A stretch of DNA of 38,570 nt, from NCBI GenBank assembly GCA_030157805.1, contig JAOAUB010000070.1:1-38570 (forward strand). The letters run 5' to 3'. The translations under genes and the position numbers were made by a program. Shown in pieces: positions 1 through 10,194 of the stretch. A model generated the notes under the pieces. It was not told the origin of the DNA. It did not search any database and saw nothing but the letters and a program-made list of their open reading frames with translations. Source of the DNA: Legionellaceae bacterium (GTDB lineage: Bacteria > Pseudomonadota > Gammaproteobacteria > Legionellales > Legionellaceae). How positions within the stretch are numbered: position 1 is the stretch's first letter; each line of letters starts with the position of its first letter.

Positions 1-113
1 ACAACAATCCGACACCAACGCACTTTACGTCATAACTGAAAAATTCAAAAATTTTTAATGAACATTACACCGTGGTTTTTTGGCAGTGAAACGACGAGAG
101 AAGATTTAGTGGG
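1..113. other. Window-edge non-coding stretch
   Basis: No gene can be supported here. Frame 1 on the plus strand is open for only 12 codons and stops at 37-39, so these bases could be the tail of a gene starting before the window, but that is too short to judge. An AT-rich self-complementary stretch (aaaaattcaaaaattttt) lies near 40-57. rsmJ ends at 114 on the other strand. Confidence 0.3.
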
Positions 114-836
114 TTAGTTTTTTTGATAAACATCAAATCGCACGGTTTTTCCCTCAACCGTGCGGCTTGGTGTTGCTAGAGCAGCTAAACGTTGTGGCCA
201 TTTCATCACCACCAAACGCTTCGTTTTTTGTTGTGCCACTGTCAATAATGCTGAAATATCCTGATCAGGACCAATCATCTGCTGCAGTGCTTGCAACTCG
301 CGTTTCACCAAAGCTTCTTTTGAGCGTAAAGGATGCATGGGATCAAGGTAAATAACCTCAGGGTAATCTGCTTCGGTTAAACTTGAAAGATAGTCTATTG
401 CTTCCACCTGCAACAGCGAAATACGCAAAACTTCTTTAGAGCGCGCGTCTTGTCTCGCCAGCGCATCAGCTAACAAGGCCGCCATCACCGGATTTCGTTC
501 AAGCAATAAAACATGAGCACCAAAACTTGCAAGCACTGCAGCATCACGCCCCCAACCTGCTGTCGCATCAATAATTTTCATACCGGCGCGAGGTTTAACG
601 GCACGAACCAAGCCTTGTTGTTTACCTGCGTCACGTCGAGCTTGCCATGTTTGAATGGTAAAATCAGCATGCATGGGCAAAAACGAATCCATTTTTAACA
701 TTAAACGATCTGCGGTGACCATCAGGCATCGTGGCGCCTCTTGGTTAAGAGGTAAATTCAATTGCAGAGATAGTGCCTGAGCACGTTGGTATTCCGCAGG
801 GGTATCGTAAGCAATTGCCAGACCAGTTGGATTCAT
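114..836 (-). CDS. rsmJ: 16S rRNA (guanine1516-N2)-methyltransferase RsmJ
   Basis: Predicted SAM-dependent methyltransferase that makes m2G1516 in 16S rRNA. The SAM-binding loop IIDATAGWGRDAA sits near residue 90, and YLDPMHP near residue 165 matches the catalytic DPPY-like position of the family. The N-terminus (IAYDTPAEYQRA) and the C-terminal KWPQRL block are also typical. I chose the ATG at 836 (240 aa) over a GTG five codons upstream. GGAGAG lies at correct spacing before this ATG, and the protein then begins MNPTGLAIAYD. The gene starts 19 bases after the glyS stop, so it is probably the last gene of a glyQ-glyS-rsmJ unit. Function is assigned by family resemblance. Confidence 0.9.
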   Translation of the reverse strand: MNPTGLAIAYDTPAEYQRAQALSLQLNLPLNQEAPRCLMVTADRLMLKMDSFLPMHADFTIQTWQARRDAGKQQGLVRAVKPRAGMKIIDATAGWGRDAAVLASFGAHVLLLERNPVMAALLADALARQDARSKEVLRISLLQVEAIDYLSSLTEADYPEVIYLDPMHPLRSKEALVKRELQALQQMIGPDQDISALLTVAQQKTKRLVVMKWPQRLAALATPSRTVEGKTVRFDVYQKN

Positions 837-855
837 CACACTCTCCAGCACAAGT

Positions 856-2961
856 TTACAGCAACGAAATATCCGCCACAGACTGCAACAAACTCTTTAA
901 ACGCTGGAGTAACGCGAGTCGATTACATTTAAGCAAGTGATCCTCCACTAGGACCATCACATGTTCAAAAAAAACATCAATGCTTGCACGTAAACTGGGT
1001 AATAAGGTTAAACTAGCGGAGTAATCGCCACGTTCATTGAATGAAATGACTTGCAGTTCCACCGTCTCTAATTGCTTAAATAACGCGCTCTCCGCCTTGT
1101 CTTGGAATAATGCGCTATCAACAGCCGAAAATTGAACGGCATCATCGCCTGATTGGATTGAATTCAATAAATTGCTGACTCGTTTGCAAGCAGCGCTTAA
1201 AATCTCCGCCTCCGGCTGTTTGACAAAATCAGCCAGAGCCTGCAACCGCTGATCAACATCAAAAAGACATTCCTGTTGACGTGCAAACACGGCATGAACC
1301 AGAGCAGTTTTGATGCCTTGCCCTTGATAATACGATGCCAAACGTTCAAGAATGAACGAATGCAACTCACTAAGCTGCGATTGTCCCAACTTAAACAAGG
1401 CCTCACCAACATCGGAGCCTTGATAATGAGCGGCAGCCGCTTCAATTAACGACGATAAAGACAGCGTCTTTTGACTCTTCACCAAAAGTCGTGCAACGGC
1501 CAACGCATGACGACGCAACTTAAAAGGATCTTTAACGCCCGAAGGCTTTTCACCCAAAAGAAAAGCGCCAGCCAAAGTATCAAGACGATCCGCTAACGAT
1601 AAGGCCGTACCTAACGCGGTACCTGGCAAATCATCTCCAGAAAAGCGCGGCAGATACTGTTCCTTTAAAGCAACAGCAACTGCAAGCGGTTCACAATCAA
1701 GTTTTGCATAATAATAGCCCATCACTCCTTGCAGTTCAGGAAACTCACTCACCATCCCTGTCATCAGATCACACTTAGAAAGCAACGCAGCACGCTCGGC
1801 TTCTTGAGCATTTAATTGTAAAGGCGTTAAGAAAACTTGAATTAAGTGTTTAATTCGTTGCGTCTTGTCATGCAAGGTCCCCAGTTTGGCTTGAAAAATT
1901 ACTTTTTCTGTCGTTGCAATATGGCTTGAAAGCGGTTTTTTTCGATCTTGCTCAAAGAAAAAAGCCGCATCACGCAAACGCGCACGCATCACTTTCTCGT
2001 TACCATCAACCACCTGTTGCGGTTTTTGACTGTCAAGATTAGCCACGGCAATAAAATAAGGTAATAATTTGCCAGCGTCATCGCATAAAGCAAAGCATTT
2101 TTGATGCGATTGCATCGAGGCAATCAATACTTCTTGTGGAATTCGCAGAAAATCGTTATCAAACTGGGCGAGTAACGCTTTAGGCCATTCAACAATGGAC
2201 GTCACTTCATCAAGCAACGCGTCAGGAATAATAGCCTGCGCCTTAACTTGCTCCGCCAAGCTTTTAATTTGTTCAAAAATCACTTGCCGGCGTTGCTTAA
2301 AATCAACCATCACATAAGCTGCTTGCAATAAAGACTCGTAAGCCAACGGACTGGTCATCAATACAGACTCAGGATGATGGAATCGATGTCCATAACTCAC
2401 TTGTCCACTTTGTAAACCTAAAATTTGTCCTGGAACTAACTTGTCCCCATACATCATCACAAGCCAATGAACTGGTCGCGCAAATTCTTCTCCTCCCTTG
2501 CCCCAACGCATGGGTTTAACGATAGGCAAAGCGGCAATGGCTTCCTGCATGATAAGAGGTAATAGCTGGGTGGTTTCCACCGCTGGTGTGATCGCCTCAA
2601 ACGAAATCCAATCGCCCTTATCGGTCTCAACAACCGATAAATTTGCCACATCAACACCACAAGATTTAGCAAAACCAAGCAAAGCTTTCGTGGGATTCCC
2701 TTGCGCATCGTAAGCAGCCGCAACAGCAGGGCCGCGTCGACAAATGGTTTGTGGTGCTTGTTGGGCGACTAACTTGGTCACTCGTAATGCCAATCGTCGA
2801 GGTGACGCAAAGGGAATAAGCGCTTCGTAATGAAGCCCCATTCTTGTCATAATTTTAGTAACATGATCAGTTAACGCATCGGACAAGGCCAAAACTGCTG
2901 CCGACGGTAATTCTTCACAACCTAATTCAAATAAAAAATCCGCTACAGAATTCTTGCTCAT
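856..2961 (-). CDS. glyS: Glycyl-tRNA synthetase beta subunit
   Basis: Beta subunit of the bacterial alpha2beta2 glycyl-tRNA synthetase, needed for tRNA-Gly recognition and charging. At 701 aa it is close to the usual ~690. It opens with the characteristic [12 protein letters not shown] and carries [18 protein letters not shown] and RRLALRVT blocks; an HD-like region ([20 protein letters not shown]) lies near residue 400. The C-terminal anticodon-binding-like region is complete. The start ATG overlaps the glyQ stop by four bases (ATGA), the usual coupling of these two subunits. No truncation or frameshift is seen. Confidence 0.97.
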   Translation of the reverse strand: MSKNSVADFLFELGCEELPSAAVLALSDALTDHVTKIMTRMGLHYEALIPFASPRRLALRVTKLVAQQAPQTICRRGPAVAAAYDAQGNPTKALLGFAKSCGVDVANLSVVETDKGDWISFEAITPAVETTQLLPLIMQEAIAALPIVKPMRWGKGGEEFARPVHWLVMMYGDKLVPGQILGLQSGQVSYGHRFHHPESVLMTSPLAYESLLQAAYVMVDFKQRRQVIFEQIKSLAEQVKAQAIIPDALLDEVTSIVEWPKALLAQFDNDFLRIPQEVLIASMQSHQKCFALCDDAGKLLPYFIAVANLDSQKPQQVVDGNEKVMRARLRDAAFFFEQDRKKPLSSHIATTEKVIFQAKLGTLHDKTQRIKHLIQVFLTPLQLNAQEAERAALLSKCDLMTGMVSEFPELQGVMGYYYAKLDCEPLAVAVALKEQYLPRFSGDDLPGTALGTALSLADRLDTLAGAFLLGEKPSGVKDPFKLRRHALAVARLLVKSQKTLSLSSLIEAAAAHYQGSDVGEALFKLGQSQLSELHSFILERLASYYQGQGIKTALVHAVFARQQECLFDVDQRLQALADFVKQPEAEILSAACKRVSNLLNSIQSGDDAVQFSAVDSALFQDKAESALFKQLETVELQVISFNERGDYSASLTLLPSLRASIDVFFEHVMVLVEDHLLKCNRLALLQRLKSLLQSVADISLL

Positions 2962-3857
2962 GACGTCACCTTCAGCATAGGAAAACCCAAAGCTTCACGC
3001 GCTTCATAATAGGTCTTCGCAACCGCCCGTGATAGTTGTCGAACACGCAAAATATAACGTTGTCGCTCGGTCACTGAAATTGCCCGTCGAGCATCCAGCA
3101 AATTAAACACATGCGAAGCTTTAATGACCATCTCATACGCGGGCAGCGGTAAATTAAGCTCAATTAATTGATTAGCTTCACGTTCATAATCGTCAAATTG
3201 ATTTAAAAGCATGTCAACATTGGCATGTTCAAAATTGTACGTCGACATTTCAACTTCATTTTGATGAAACACATCGCCGTAAGTGACTAAGCCATGCTCG
3301 GTATAACCCCAAGGCAAATCAAACAAATTATCCACATTAAGAATATGCATGGCTAACCGCTCAAGCCCGTAGGTTAACTCCCCAGTCACGGGTTGACAGA
3401 CTAGACCTCCAACTTGTTGGAAATAAGTGAATTGTGACACTTCCATCCCGTTTTGCCACACTTCCCAGCCTAAACCCCATGCACCCAAAGTAGGCGATTC
3501 CCAATTGTCTTCAACAAAGCGAATATCATCCACCAACGGATCAATGCCTAATCGACGTAAGGAATTCAGGTATTTTTCTTGGATATCAATTGGAGATGGT
3601 TTTAAAACCACTTGGAACTGATAATAGTGTTGAACTCGATTAGGATTTTCGCCGTAACGACCATCTGTGGGTCGTCTTGAAGGTTGCACGTAAGCTGCAC
3701 ACCAAGGTTCTGGTCCTATCGCACGTAAAAAGGTCGCTGGATGAAACGTCCCTGCACCAACCTCCATATCCAAAGCTTGTAAGAGAAGGCAACCTTCTTC
3801 TGCCCAAAATTGTTGTAAATTAAGAAGAATATCTTGGAAGGTACGAATTTTATTCAT
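2958..3857 (-). CDS. glyQ: Glycyl-tRNA synthetase alpha subunit
   Basis: Catalytic alpha subunit of glycyl-tRNA synthetase, forming glycyl-adenylate and charging tRNA-Gly with GlyS. The sequence [17 protein letters not shown] at the start, [19 protein letters not shown] near residues 35-52, and the [16 protein letters not shown] block are diagnostic. About 299 aa, normal for the family. I place the start at the ATG at 3857 (MNKIRTFQ) rather than an upstream TTG at 3863; neither has a strong ribosome binding site. It is translationally coupled to glyS downstream and separated from the upstream oxidoreductase gene by a perfect 11-bp hairpin. Confidence 0.97.
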   Translation of the reverse strand: MNKIRTFQDILLNLQQFWAEEGCLLLQALDMEVGAGTFHPATFLRAIGPEPWCAAYVQPSRRPTDGRYGENPNRVQHYYQFQVVLKPSPIDIQEKYLNSLRRLGIDPLVDDIRFVEDNWESPTLGAWGLGWEVWQNGMEVSQFTYFQQVGGLVCQPVTGELTYGLERLAMHILNVDNLFDLPWGYTEHGLVTYGDVFHQNEVEMSTYNFEHANVDMLLNQFDDYEREANQLIELNLPLPAYEMVIKASHVFNLLDARRAISVTERQRYILRVRQLSRAVAKTYYEAREALGFPMLKVTS

Positions 3858-3886
3858 AAACAACTTAATAGAATCATTATCAATGA

Positions 3887-3927
3887 ACTCAAGGTCGCCT
3901 GATGGTAAGCATCAAACGACCTTGAGT
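3887..3927 (-). terminator. Strong hairpin between dsbA-like gene and glyQ
   Basis: ACTCAAGGTCG (3887-3897) pairs perfectly with CGACCTTGAGT (3917-3927). A second inner stem, TGATG/CATCA (3900-3904 with 3910-3914), closes a short loop. It lies after the oxidoreductase stop and about 30 bases before glyQ. The distal side lacks a good U-tract, so it may be a weak or Rho-assisted terminator, a processing site, or a glyQS leader structure. The fold is seen directly; the role is inferred. Confidence 0.5.
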
Positions 3928-3946
3928 GAGTGAAGCCAATAGTAGC

Positions 3947-4732
3947 TTAGTTAGTGCCTGCTTTTTTGATCAAGTCTTGCAAGGATGTCAAGCTAACAGC
4001 ACCTGGAATAAACGTAGGCTGACTTCCTGATTTAAACTGCCCTGCAGGGGTTGAGGCAACAATAAATGCCGGTGTTCCCATCAAACGCAACTGTTCAGCA
4101 AGCTCTCGATTCGCATCCAGTTGACTCGTGACGCTCTTGCTCTTCATATCACTGCTAAACTTGGTCATGTTTAAACCAATGGACTTGGCAATATTATTAA
4201 CAATATCATCAGTCAAACTTTTATCTTGACTCAACAAGGCATCATGCATGGCTTGATATTTACCTTGCGCTGCCGCCGCTAAGGCCGCTTTAGACGCCAT
4301 TTCTGAGCTTTTTCCAAAAATGGGGAATTCTTTATAAATAACACGAACACTGGGGTCTTTCTTTAAGAGCTCACTCATGACGGGAGACATTTTTTTGCAA
4401 TGAATGCATTGATAATCAAAAAACTCAACAACAGTCACATTACCTTTCAAATTACCTACGGTGGTCATGTCCCCGCTAAATAGCTGAGCGGCATGATCAA
4501 CAATGGCCACTTTAGCTTGCTCTGTCATCGCTTCTTGTTGTTTTTTTTGCAGATTTTGTGATGCTTCAACAAGTACCTCGGGATTTTTAATCAGATAATC
4601 ATGCACAATCGTTTGAATTGATTTTGTTTGAGCGGGATCAAATGAATCAGCAGCAGCCATCACCACCTGCGCAGCTATCGTCATCATCAATGTACTTGCA
4701 GCACCTGCTATAACTAAGCGTTTTAATTTCAC
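3947..4732 (-). CDS. Periplasmic DsbA/Com1-like thiol:disulfide oxidoreductase
   Basis: Exported thioredoxin-fold oxidoreductase of the DsbA/Com1/ScsC type. A charged start plus hydrophobic stretch ending MAAADSF gives a Sec signal peptide of about 27 residues. An alpha-helical stalk with YLIKNPEVLVEAS and a Gln-rich region follows; in relatives this stalk mediates dimerisation. The thioredoxin fold begins at VTVVEFFDYQCIHCKKMSP with active site C-I-H-C, and the cis-Pro loop is MGTPAFIVA. I prefer the GTG at 4732 (GGAG six bases upstream) to a TTG at 4744. The CIHC dipeptide and stalk suggest an isomerase or mixed activity rather than a pure DsbA oxidase. Substrates are not indicated by neighbours, which are tRNA synthetase genes. 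Confidence 0.85.
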   Translation of the reverse strand: MKLKRLVIAGAASTLMMTIAAQVVMAAADSFDPAQTKSIQTIVHDYLIKNPEVLVEASQNLQKKQQEAMTEQAKVAIVDHAAQLFSGDMTTVGNLKGNVTVVEFFDYQCIHCKKMSPVMSELLKKDPSVRVIYKEFPIFGKSSEMASKAALAAAAQGKYQAMHDALLSQDKSLTDDIVNNIAKSIGLNMTKFSSDMKSKSVTSQLDANRELAEQLRLMGTPAFIVASTPAGQFKSGSQPTFIPGAVSLTSLQDLIKKAGTN

Positions 4733-4784
4733 GTTGTTCTCCAAAGAATTTGATAAGAAACGTTAACACCAGACCACTATAAAT

Positions 4785-6950
4785 TCAAGTCAAATTAGCA
4801 TAGGCCAAGACTAACCACTTGGTATCGTGATTTGCAAATTTAACTTGCACACGCTTATGCGCGCCGCCCCCTTCAAAACTTAAGATAGTCCCTGTTCCAA
4901 ATTTGGAATGTGTAACACGCTGACCTAAACGAAAACCTGTCTCGGTATCCACCTGCGATGTGCTTGAATTTTTAACGTAATTTTGTTTTTCATAATGAGC
5001 TTTGACCCGAATTTCTTGAAGTAACTCACCAGGAATTTCACGCAAAAAACGTGAAGGTCGATGATATTCCTCACGCCCATACTGCCGTCTTACTTCCGCA
5101 TAGGTTAAAAACAATTTTTCCATCGCTCGAGTCATTCCAACATAACACAAACGTCGTTCCTCTTCTAAACGCTCTGGCTCTTCAACCGACTGTCGACTGG
5201 GAAAAACGCCCTCCTCCATGCCTACCAGAAACACAACAGGAAATTCCAAACCTTTCGCCGCATGAAAAGTCATTAAGTGTGCCGAATGTTCATGCGGAGC
5301 TGCTTGCATTTCACCCGCTTCCAACGATGCATGAGTCAAAAAAGCCACCAACACGGGTAATTCGTCCTCCGGGTCGCGATCGTAACGAAATTGTTTCGCC
5401 GCATTGATAAGCTCTTGTAAATTTTCTAAACGAGATTCCGATTTATCCTGTTTTGTTTTTGAAAAATGAGCAAAAAGTCCACTTTCATGGATCACGGACG
5501 CAATGTGATCATCTAATTCCTGATGTTGTGCTTTATCACGTAACTCATCAATTAAATGAACAAACTGACTTAACGCATGCGCAGCTCGCGTTGTTAAACT
5601 ATGGTCACTCAAGATACGATGTGCGGCATCCCATAATGATACTTGATGAGTTTTAGCGAGTAATCGTAATTCTTCCAGCGTTTTTTCACCTAAACCCCGC
5701 ACCGGAAAATTCACCACGCGTTCAAAAGCGGTGTCATCATGTGCATTGGCCACGAGTCTTAAATAAGCCAACGTGTCTTTAATTTCAGCCCGTTCAAAAA
5801 ATCGCACGCCCCCATGAATCCGATACGCAATGCCAGCACGCAACAACGCTTCCTCAAGCACTCGCGATTGAGCGTTAGAACGGTATAAAATAGCCACATC
5901 ACTTGCTTGACGATGACCTTCATTCATGATCATGCTGATGCGTTCTGCAACAAATCGTGCCTCGTCCAACTCATTGAATGCACCATAAAGCACAATTTTT
6001 TCGCCTTCATTGGCCTGCGTCCATAACTCTTTACCCATGCGCGAGCTGTTATTATTAATTAACGCATTGGCAGCATTAAGAATTGTTTCCGTTGAACGGT
6101 AATTTTGCTCAAGACGAATGATTTGCGTGTTCGGGAAATCATGTGAAAACTTCAGGATATTTTCAACTTTAGCACCCCGCCAACCGTAAATCGATTGATC
6201 ATCATCACCCACAGCCATCACCGAAGCCGTGTCACCGGCAAGCAATCGTATCCAGGCATATTGAATGGCATTCGTATCTTGAAACTCATCCACCAAAATA
6301 GCTTGAAAACGCTGTTGGTAATGCGCCAATAAGTCCTTATTATCCCGTAACAATTCATGCGTACGTAATAACAATTCAGCAAAATCGATAACTCCAGCCG
6401 TAGCACATGCCCGCTCGTAAGCCTGATAAATGTCTGTCAACGTACGCATTGGGCCATATTGCCACTGACCACCTTTTAAATGTTGGGATCGCAAACCTTC
6501 ATCTTTTCGACTGTTAATAAAGGATTGGGCTTGTTTGGGCGGCCATCGCTCTTCATCAAGATTCAATGATGTCATCACCCGTTTAATCATACGCAGTTGA
6601 TCATCACTGTCAGCCACATGAAATTGTTCGGGCAAATCGGCTTCTCGATAATGACGACGCAAAAACCGATGACAAAGACCATGAAATGTCCCCACCCACA
6701 AACCGCCAAGAGGCACACCGAGCATTTGACTAAGCCGTAATTTCAATTCACCTGCGGCTTTATTTGTGAACGTTACCGCAAGAATAGACTGCAAAGGAAT
6801 GTTTTTTTCCTTCACGAGAAAAGCAAGACGACTCACCAACACGCGCGTTTTACCGCTGCCAGCCCCTGCCAAAACTAAAGTACTGCCAAGCGGAGCTACA
6901 ACCGCTTCGCGCTGCCGTTCATTTAAAGTTTCAAGTAAACTTGCAATCAT
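4785..6950 (-). CDS. uvrD: UvrD-type DNA helicase II
   Basis: Superfamily 1A 3'-5' helicase acting in nucleotide excision and mismatch repair. The Q-motif LNERQREAV and Walker A AGAGSGKT (residues 28-35) open the protein. Motif II (VDEFQD), motif III (GDDDQSIYGWRGA), QNYRST, TFHAAKGLEFPVVF and VGMTRA follow in order. The C-terminal tail (GTILSFEGGGAHKRVQVKF) is the Tudor-like domain of UvrD/PcrA. Starting at the ATG at 6950, preceded by GGAAAG at good spacing, gives 721 aa, essentially the length of E. coli UvrD (720). An upstream ATG at 6971 lacks a ribosome binding site. Monocistronic and divergent from mlaA. Confidence 0.95.
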   Translation of the reverse strand: MIASLLETLNERQREAVVAPLGSTLVLAGAGSGKTRVLVSRLAFLVKEKNIPLQSILAVTFTNKAAGELKLRLSQMLGVPLGGLWVGTFHGLCHRFLRRHYREADLPEQFHVADSDDQLRMIKRVMTSLNLDEERWPPKQAQSFINSRKDEGLRSQHLKGGQWQYGPMRTLTDIYQAYERACATAGVIDFAELLLRTHELLRDNKDLLAHYQQRFQAILVDEFQDTNAIQYAWIRLLAGDTASVMAVGDDDQSIYGWRGAKVENILKFSHDFPNTQIIRLEQNYRSTETILNAANALINNNSSRMGKELWTQANEGEKIVLYGAFNELDEARFVAERISMIMNEGHRQASDVAILYRSNAQSRVLEEALLRAGIAYRIHGGVRFFERAEIKDTLAYLRLVANAHDDTAFERVVNFPVRGLGEKTLEELRLLAKTHQVSLWDAAHRILSDHSLTTRAAHALSQFVHLIDELRDKAQHQELDDHIASVIHESGLFAHFSKTKQDKSESRLENLQELINAAKQFRYDRDPEDELPVLVAFLTHASLEAGEMQAAPHEHSAHLMTFHAAKGLEFPVVFLVGMEEGVFPSRQSVEEPERLEEERRLCYVGMTRAMEKLFLTYAEVRRQYGREEYHRPSRFLREIPGELLQEIRVKAHYEKQNYVKNSSTSQVDTETGFRLGQRVTHSKFGTGTILSFEGGGAHKRVQVKFANHDTKWLVLAYANLT

Positions 6951-7125
6951 ATCAACACGCTTTCCATTCATGGGCTATTGTTCAAATTTGGAAGAAGAAT
7001 ACAAGTATACCGACAGCAGTTCAAGTTAGCGCTTGAAATCTGAAAGGAACTGTAGGAACTAATTTTCAAGAGCCATGATCTCGTGTAAGATTTGATTTTA
7101 TCGATAAAAATAATGAAAAAACACC

Positions 7126-7884
7126 ATGCGTCCATTTGCTCGTTGGTTAACCGTTGTATGCCTCTTCCTGTTGGTTTCTTGTGTAACTAAAGGCACCAAT
7201 CCAGACGATCCTTATGAAGCAATTAATCGCAAAACACATAAATTCAATCAAAAATTTGATGGCCTTTTACTGAAGCCTTTCGCCGTTGTCTATAAAGTCG
7301 TGTTACCCAAACAGGTCCGTGCGAGTGTTAATAACGCTTATGATAACATCAATATGATTCCAAGCGTCGGGAATGATTTGCTGCAAGCGGATTGGCGTTG
7401 GGCTATCAAAGATTTTTGGCGGTTTTTCTTCAACTCCACCTTTGGCGTTGCCGGCTTATTTGATATCGCCTCCACTCGTTTTGGACTACCACCGCATAGC
7501 AATGATCTAGGCTTAACTTTTGCCAAATGGGGCAATCGCAAGTCGCCTTATATTGTCATACCCCTGTTAGGGCCAAGCACTATTCGCGACGCCATGGGCG
7601 ACATGTTTGAATACGCTATTATGACGCCTTACCCGTACATTAAAAATAACGCTATTTTATACAGTCTATTGGGAGTGCGGTACGTTGATTTACGCTCACA
7701 ATTTCTTGATAAAGAAGCCTTGATGAAAGAAGCCTTAGATCCTTACTCCTTTATACGAGATGCCTATCTGCAACACCGTAATTATAAAATTCAAATGGTT
7801 TTAGGTGAAAGCAATGCCGATGATGCAGAAATTAACAATCCAGTAACTGATCCAATGTTAGGTGTTGATTATATTGCGGAGTAG
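7126..7884 (+). CDS. mlaA: MlaA/VacJ outer-membrane lipoprotein
   Basis: Outer-membrane component of the Mla retrograde phospholipid transport system, which removes mislocalised phospholipid from the outer leaflet. A signal peptide ends in lipobox LVSC with the modified Cys at residue 19. The DPYEAINRKTHKFNQKFDG block, the amphipathic donut region (FFFNSTFGVAGLFDIAS, GLPPHSNDLGLTFAKWG) and YIVIPLLGPSTIRDA are all typical of VacJ. At 252 aa it matches the family. There is no clear Shine-Dalgarno before the ATG. No other mla genes are adjacent; it stands alone between uvrD and gshB, as in many gammaproteobacteria. Confidence 0.93.
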   Translation: MRPFARWLTVVCLFLLVSCVTKGTNPDDPYEAINRKTHKFNQKFDGLLLKPFAVVYKVVLPKQVRASVNNAYDNINMIPSVGNDLLQADWRWAIKDFWRFFFNSTFGVAGLFDIASTRFGLPPHSNDLGLTFAKWGNRKSPYIVIPLLGPSTIRDAMGDMFEYAIMTPYPYIKNNAILYSLLGVRYVDLRSQFLDKEALMKEALDPYSFIRDAYLQHRNYKIQMVLGESNADDAEINNPVTDPMLGVDYIAE

Positions 7885-7899
7885 GTTTTTTAAAAGAAT

Positions 7900-7928
7900 C
7901 GAGGGGATTCAAGCCCCCCCTCGTTTTT
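7900..7928. terminator. Terminator between convergent mlaA and gshB
   Basis: CGAGGGG (7900-7906) pairs with CCCCTCG (7917-7923), followed on the plus strand by TTTTT (7924-7928). That is a canonical intrinsic terminator for mlaA. Read on the minus strand, the same stem is followed by ATTCTTTT, so it may also end the gshA-gshB transcript, whose stop codon overlaps its edge. Confidence 0.8.
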
Positions 7929-8877
7929 ATGACTCACGAAGCTTCCCTAAAAATCGCAGATATTCGCCCGTGATATCAATGCCTGTCGCCTTTGTAATCT
8001 CACAAGCGCAGGTCGGGCTCGTCACATTCACTTCTGTGAGATAATCACCAATGACATCAATCCCCACAAAATAAAGTCCTTTTTCTTTCAACGTTGGCGC
8101 AATTTGAGCACACAACCAACGATCACGTTCGGTAATTTCAACCACGTCACCGCGCGCCCCCGCCGCAAGATTACCGCGCAATTCACCTTTCGCAGGAATT
8201 CGCGCTAAACCGTAAGGCACAGGCTCACCATGGATTAAAATAATTCGTTTGTCACCACTTTGACTAATTTCAGGAATGTAGCCTTGCGCCATAATACTGA
8301 TCTGATCCTGTTGAGTAAGTATTTCAAGAATAACGGATAAATTTCTCCCTGTTTCATCGACATGAAACACCGAACTTCCTCCCATTCCCGCTAAAGGCTT
8401 AAAGATCACGTTGCGATGTTTTTCCCAAAAATCACGCAAAATTTGCTTGTTGTTACTAATTAAGGTGGGTGGGCAACACTGAGGGAACTGTTGCGTAAAA
8501 AATTTTTCATTGGCATCACGCAAACTTTGCGGCTTATTAGCAACCAAAACACCCGCCCGCTCAGCAAGCTCAAGCGCATACGTTGAATAGATGTATTCAA
8601 GATTAAAAGGCGGATCTTTACGCATCAAAATAATGTCAAACTCAGCTAATGGCTTTTCACCCAAAGGAATCAATTGCGGTGCGATAGCGGCTTGTTTGTC
8701 ATTCAATTTTAACGCGGATACGATGGCATAAGCTTGTCCATCACGACAAACCAAATCATCTTGCGTAAAGTAAACACAATCCCAATCTAAATGCTGTGCA
8801 CTTTTAATCATCGCGAGCGTCGTATCTTTTTCAAATTTTAAATGCTCAACAGGATCCATTAAGATCGCTAATTTCAT
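7927..8877 (-). CDS. gshB: Glutathione synthetase
   Basis: ATP-grasp ligase joining gamma-glutamylcysteine and glycine to make glutathione. The family start MKLAILMDPVEHLKFEKDTTLAM is intact. VIFKPLAGMGGSSVF is the ATP-binding segment near residue 160, and GVDVIGDYLTEVNVTSPT carries the Mg-binding Glu/Asn of the C-terminal ATP-grasp domain. 316 aa, as expected. It overlaps gshA by four bases (ATGA), so both steps of glutathione synthesis are coupled. It is the last gene of the long minus-strand run beginning at dapA. Confidence 0.96.
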   Translation of the reverse strand: MKLAILMDPVEHLKFEKDTTLAMIKSAQHLDWDCVYFTQDDLVCRDGQAYAIVSALKLNDKQAAIAPQLIPLGEKPLAEFDIILMRKDPPFNLEYIYSTYALELAERAGVLVANKPQSLRDANEKFFTQQFPQCCPPTLISNNKQILRDFWEKHRNVIFKPLAGMGGSSVFHVDETGRNLSVILEILTQQDQISIMAQGYIPEISQSGDKRIILIHGEPVPYGLARIPAKGELRGNLAAGARGDVVEITERDRWLCAQIAPTLKEKGLYFVGIDVIGDYLTEVNVTSPTCACEITKATGIDITGEYLRFLGKLRES

Positions 8878-10172
8878 CTCATTTCCTCAACTTGTGCAAT
8901 TTCACGAGCCGCCGCCAGTGCTGCCAATCGAGCAATCACACCGTAGCTATAAAACCGATTAACGCATTCACTTGATGCGCGCTCAGGGCAAGGCATATTA
9001 CAAGGCTCAGCAAAAGCAAGTGGTTCAAAATACATGCCCGGCGCATTTAAATTTTCATCTTTACCCCGCCCCTCATGCACCCGGTAAAATCCACCCACCA
9101 CAAACTGCCCAATCATATAAATAACAGGCTCCGCAACCGCACCATCCGCCATCGTCTCAAACGTGTGCACCCCTTCTTGAATTAAGAGTCGCTCAACACG
9201 CTGACTGCCCTTCGTTGCGGACATTTTAGTGCGTTGTTTTCGGTTTAATTGCTTAAGCTCACTAGCATCGTGGACCATCATCACACTCATACCGTAAGTG
9301 CCATTATCCGCTTTAATGACGGCAAAAGGCTTTTCACGAATGTCGTATTCTTGATATTTTGCCTTTACACGTTCAAGCAATTGCGCTGTTTCTTCAACAA
9401 GTTGATCGATGCCTTCAACAGCCATAAAATCAACCCCATCCACCGCCGTAGAATAAGGATGAACAAACCAAGGATCGATGCCCGTTAACGCTGCAAATTC
9501 GTGAGCTACCTCTGAAAACAAATCAAAATGACTGGACTTTAAACGAGAAAACCAGCCTAGTTGTTCCGTTGGCCGAATGGTTTGCGTTAAACCTTGTAAA
9601 ATGTCGGGGATTCCAGTTGATAAATCATTATTCAATAACAACATGCACGGCTCAAAATCGTGTAATCGCAAACGACTCCCCTCTCGAAGCAAGGGCTCAA
9701 TACGCAGGATTTCGCCATGCTCTAGAACAATTTCTTGCGTTTCCTTGAGGTTGTTATCAAGACTACCAATTCGCACATCAAAACCTGCTTTGATGAAAAT
9801 ATCTTGTATTACGCGTAAGCTTTGCAAATAAAAACGATTGCGTGTGTGGCTTTCAGGCAACAATAAGATACGACGACAAGTCGGTGCAATATCAATCAAA
9901 ACAGATTGCGCTGCTTGGACACAAAGAGGCATAAAATCAGAATTCAGATTATTAAATCCGGCTGGAAATAAATTAGTATCAACTGGCGCAAGCTTAAACC
10001 CCGCATTACGCAAATCGACGGACGACGTGATTGAGGGCGGCGTTTTTTTCCATTCTTGGCGAAACCACGCTTCAATGCTGGCCGCTTGCTCAAGAATCGT
10101 ATTCTCAAGCTTGTGAAGTGGGCCGACATGAACAGTCGTTAAATGAGGGACCATAACATCTTGCAGGCGCAT
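8874..10172 (-). CDS. gshA: Glutamate-cysteine ligase (Acidithiobacillus-type GshA)
   Basis: First enzyme of glutathione synthesis. The 432-aa sequence does not look like E. coli GshA. It resembles the proteobacterial family first described from Acidithiobacillus ferrooxidans, with blocks FKLAPVDTNLFPAGFNNL, KADNGTYGMSVM and GFYRVHEGRGKDENLNAPGM. The last block is the likely ATP/Mg site. A perfect AGGAGAAAGC precedes the ATG at 10172. It is coupled to gshB (four-base overlap) and starts 22 bases after the tsaB stop. The family call rests on recalled motifs plus the gshB partnership. Confidence 0.88.
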   Translation of the reverse strand: MRLQDVMVPHLTTVHVGPLHKLENTILEQAASIEAWFRQEWKKTPPSITSSVDLRNAGFKLAPVDTNLFPAGFNNLNSDFMPLCVQAAQSVLIDIAPTCRRILLLPESHTRNRFYLQSLRVIQDIFIKAGFDVRIGSLDNNLKETQEIVLEHGEILRIEPLLREGSRLRLHDFEPCMLLLNNDLSTGIPDILQGLTQTIRPTEQLGWFSRLKSSHFDLFSEVAHEFAALTGIDPWFVHPYSTAVDGVDFMAVEGIDQLVEETAQLLERVKAKYQEYDIREKPFAVIKADNGTYGMSVMMVHDASELKQLNRKQRTKMSATKGSQRVERLLIQEGVHTFETMADGAVAEPVIYMIGQFVVGGFYRVHEGRGKDENLNAPGMYFEPLAFAEPCNMPCPERASSECVNRFYSYGVIARLAALAAAREIAQVEEMR

Positions 10173-10194
10173 GCTTTCTCCTTTAAAACAAAGC

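Noticed and set aside
1..39. Tail of a plus-strand gene ending at the window start
   Set aside because: Only 12 codons are visible, with no motif to judge.
3858..3946. Possible glycine riboswitch or T-box before glyQS
   Set aside because: Only a simple hairpin is seen; there are none of the conserved riboswitch cores, and T-box leaders are not expected in gammaproteobacteria.
6951..6971. Upstream ATG of uvrD adding seven residues
   Set aside because: No ribosome binding site, whereas the ATG at 6950 has one and yields the family length.
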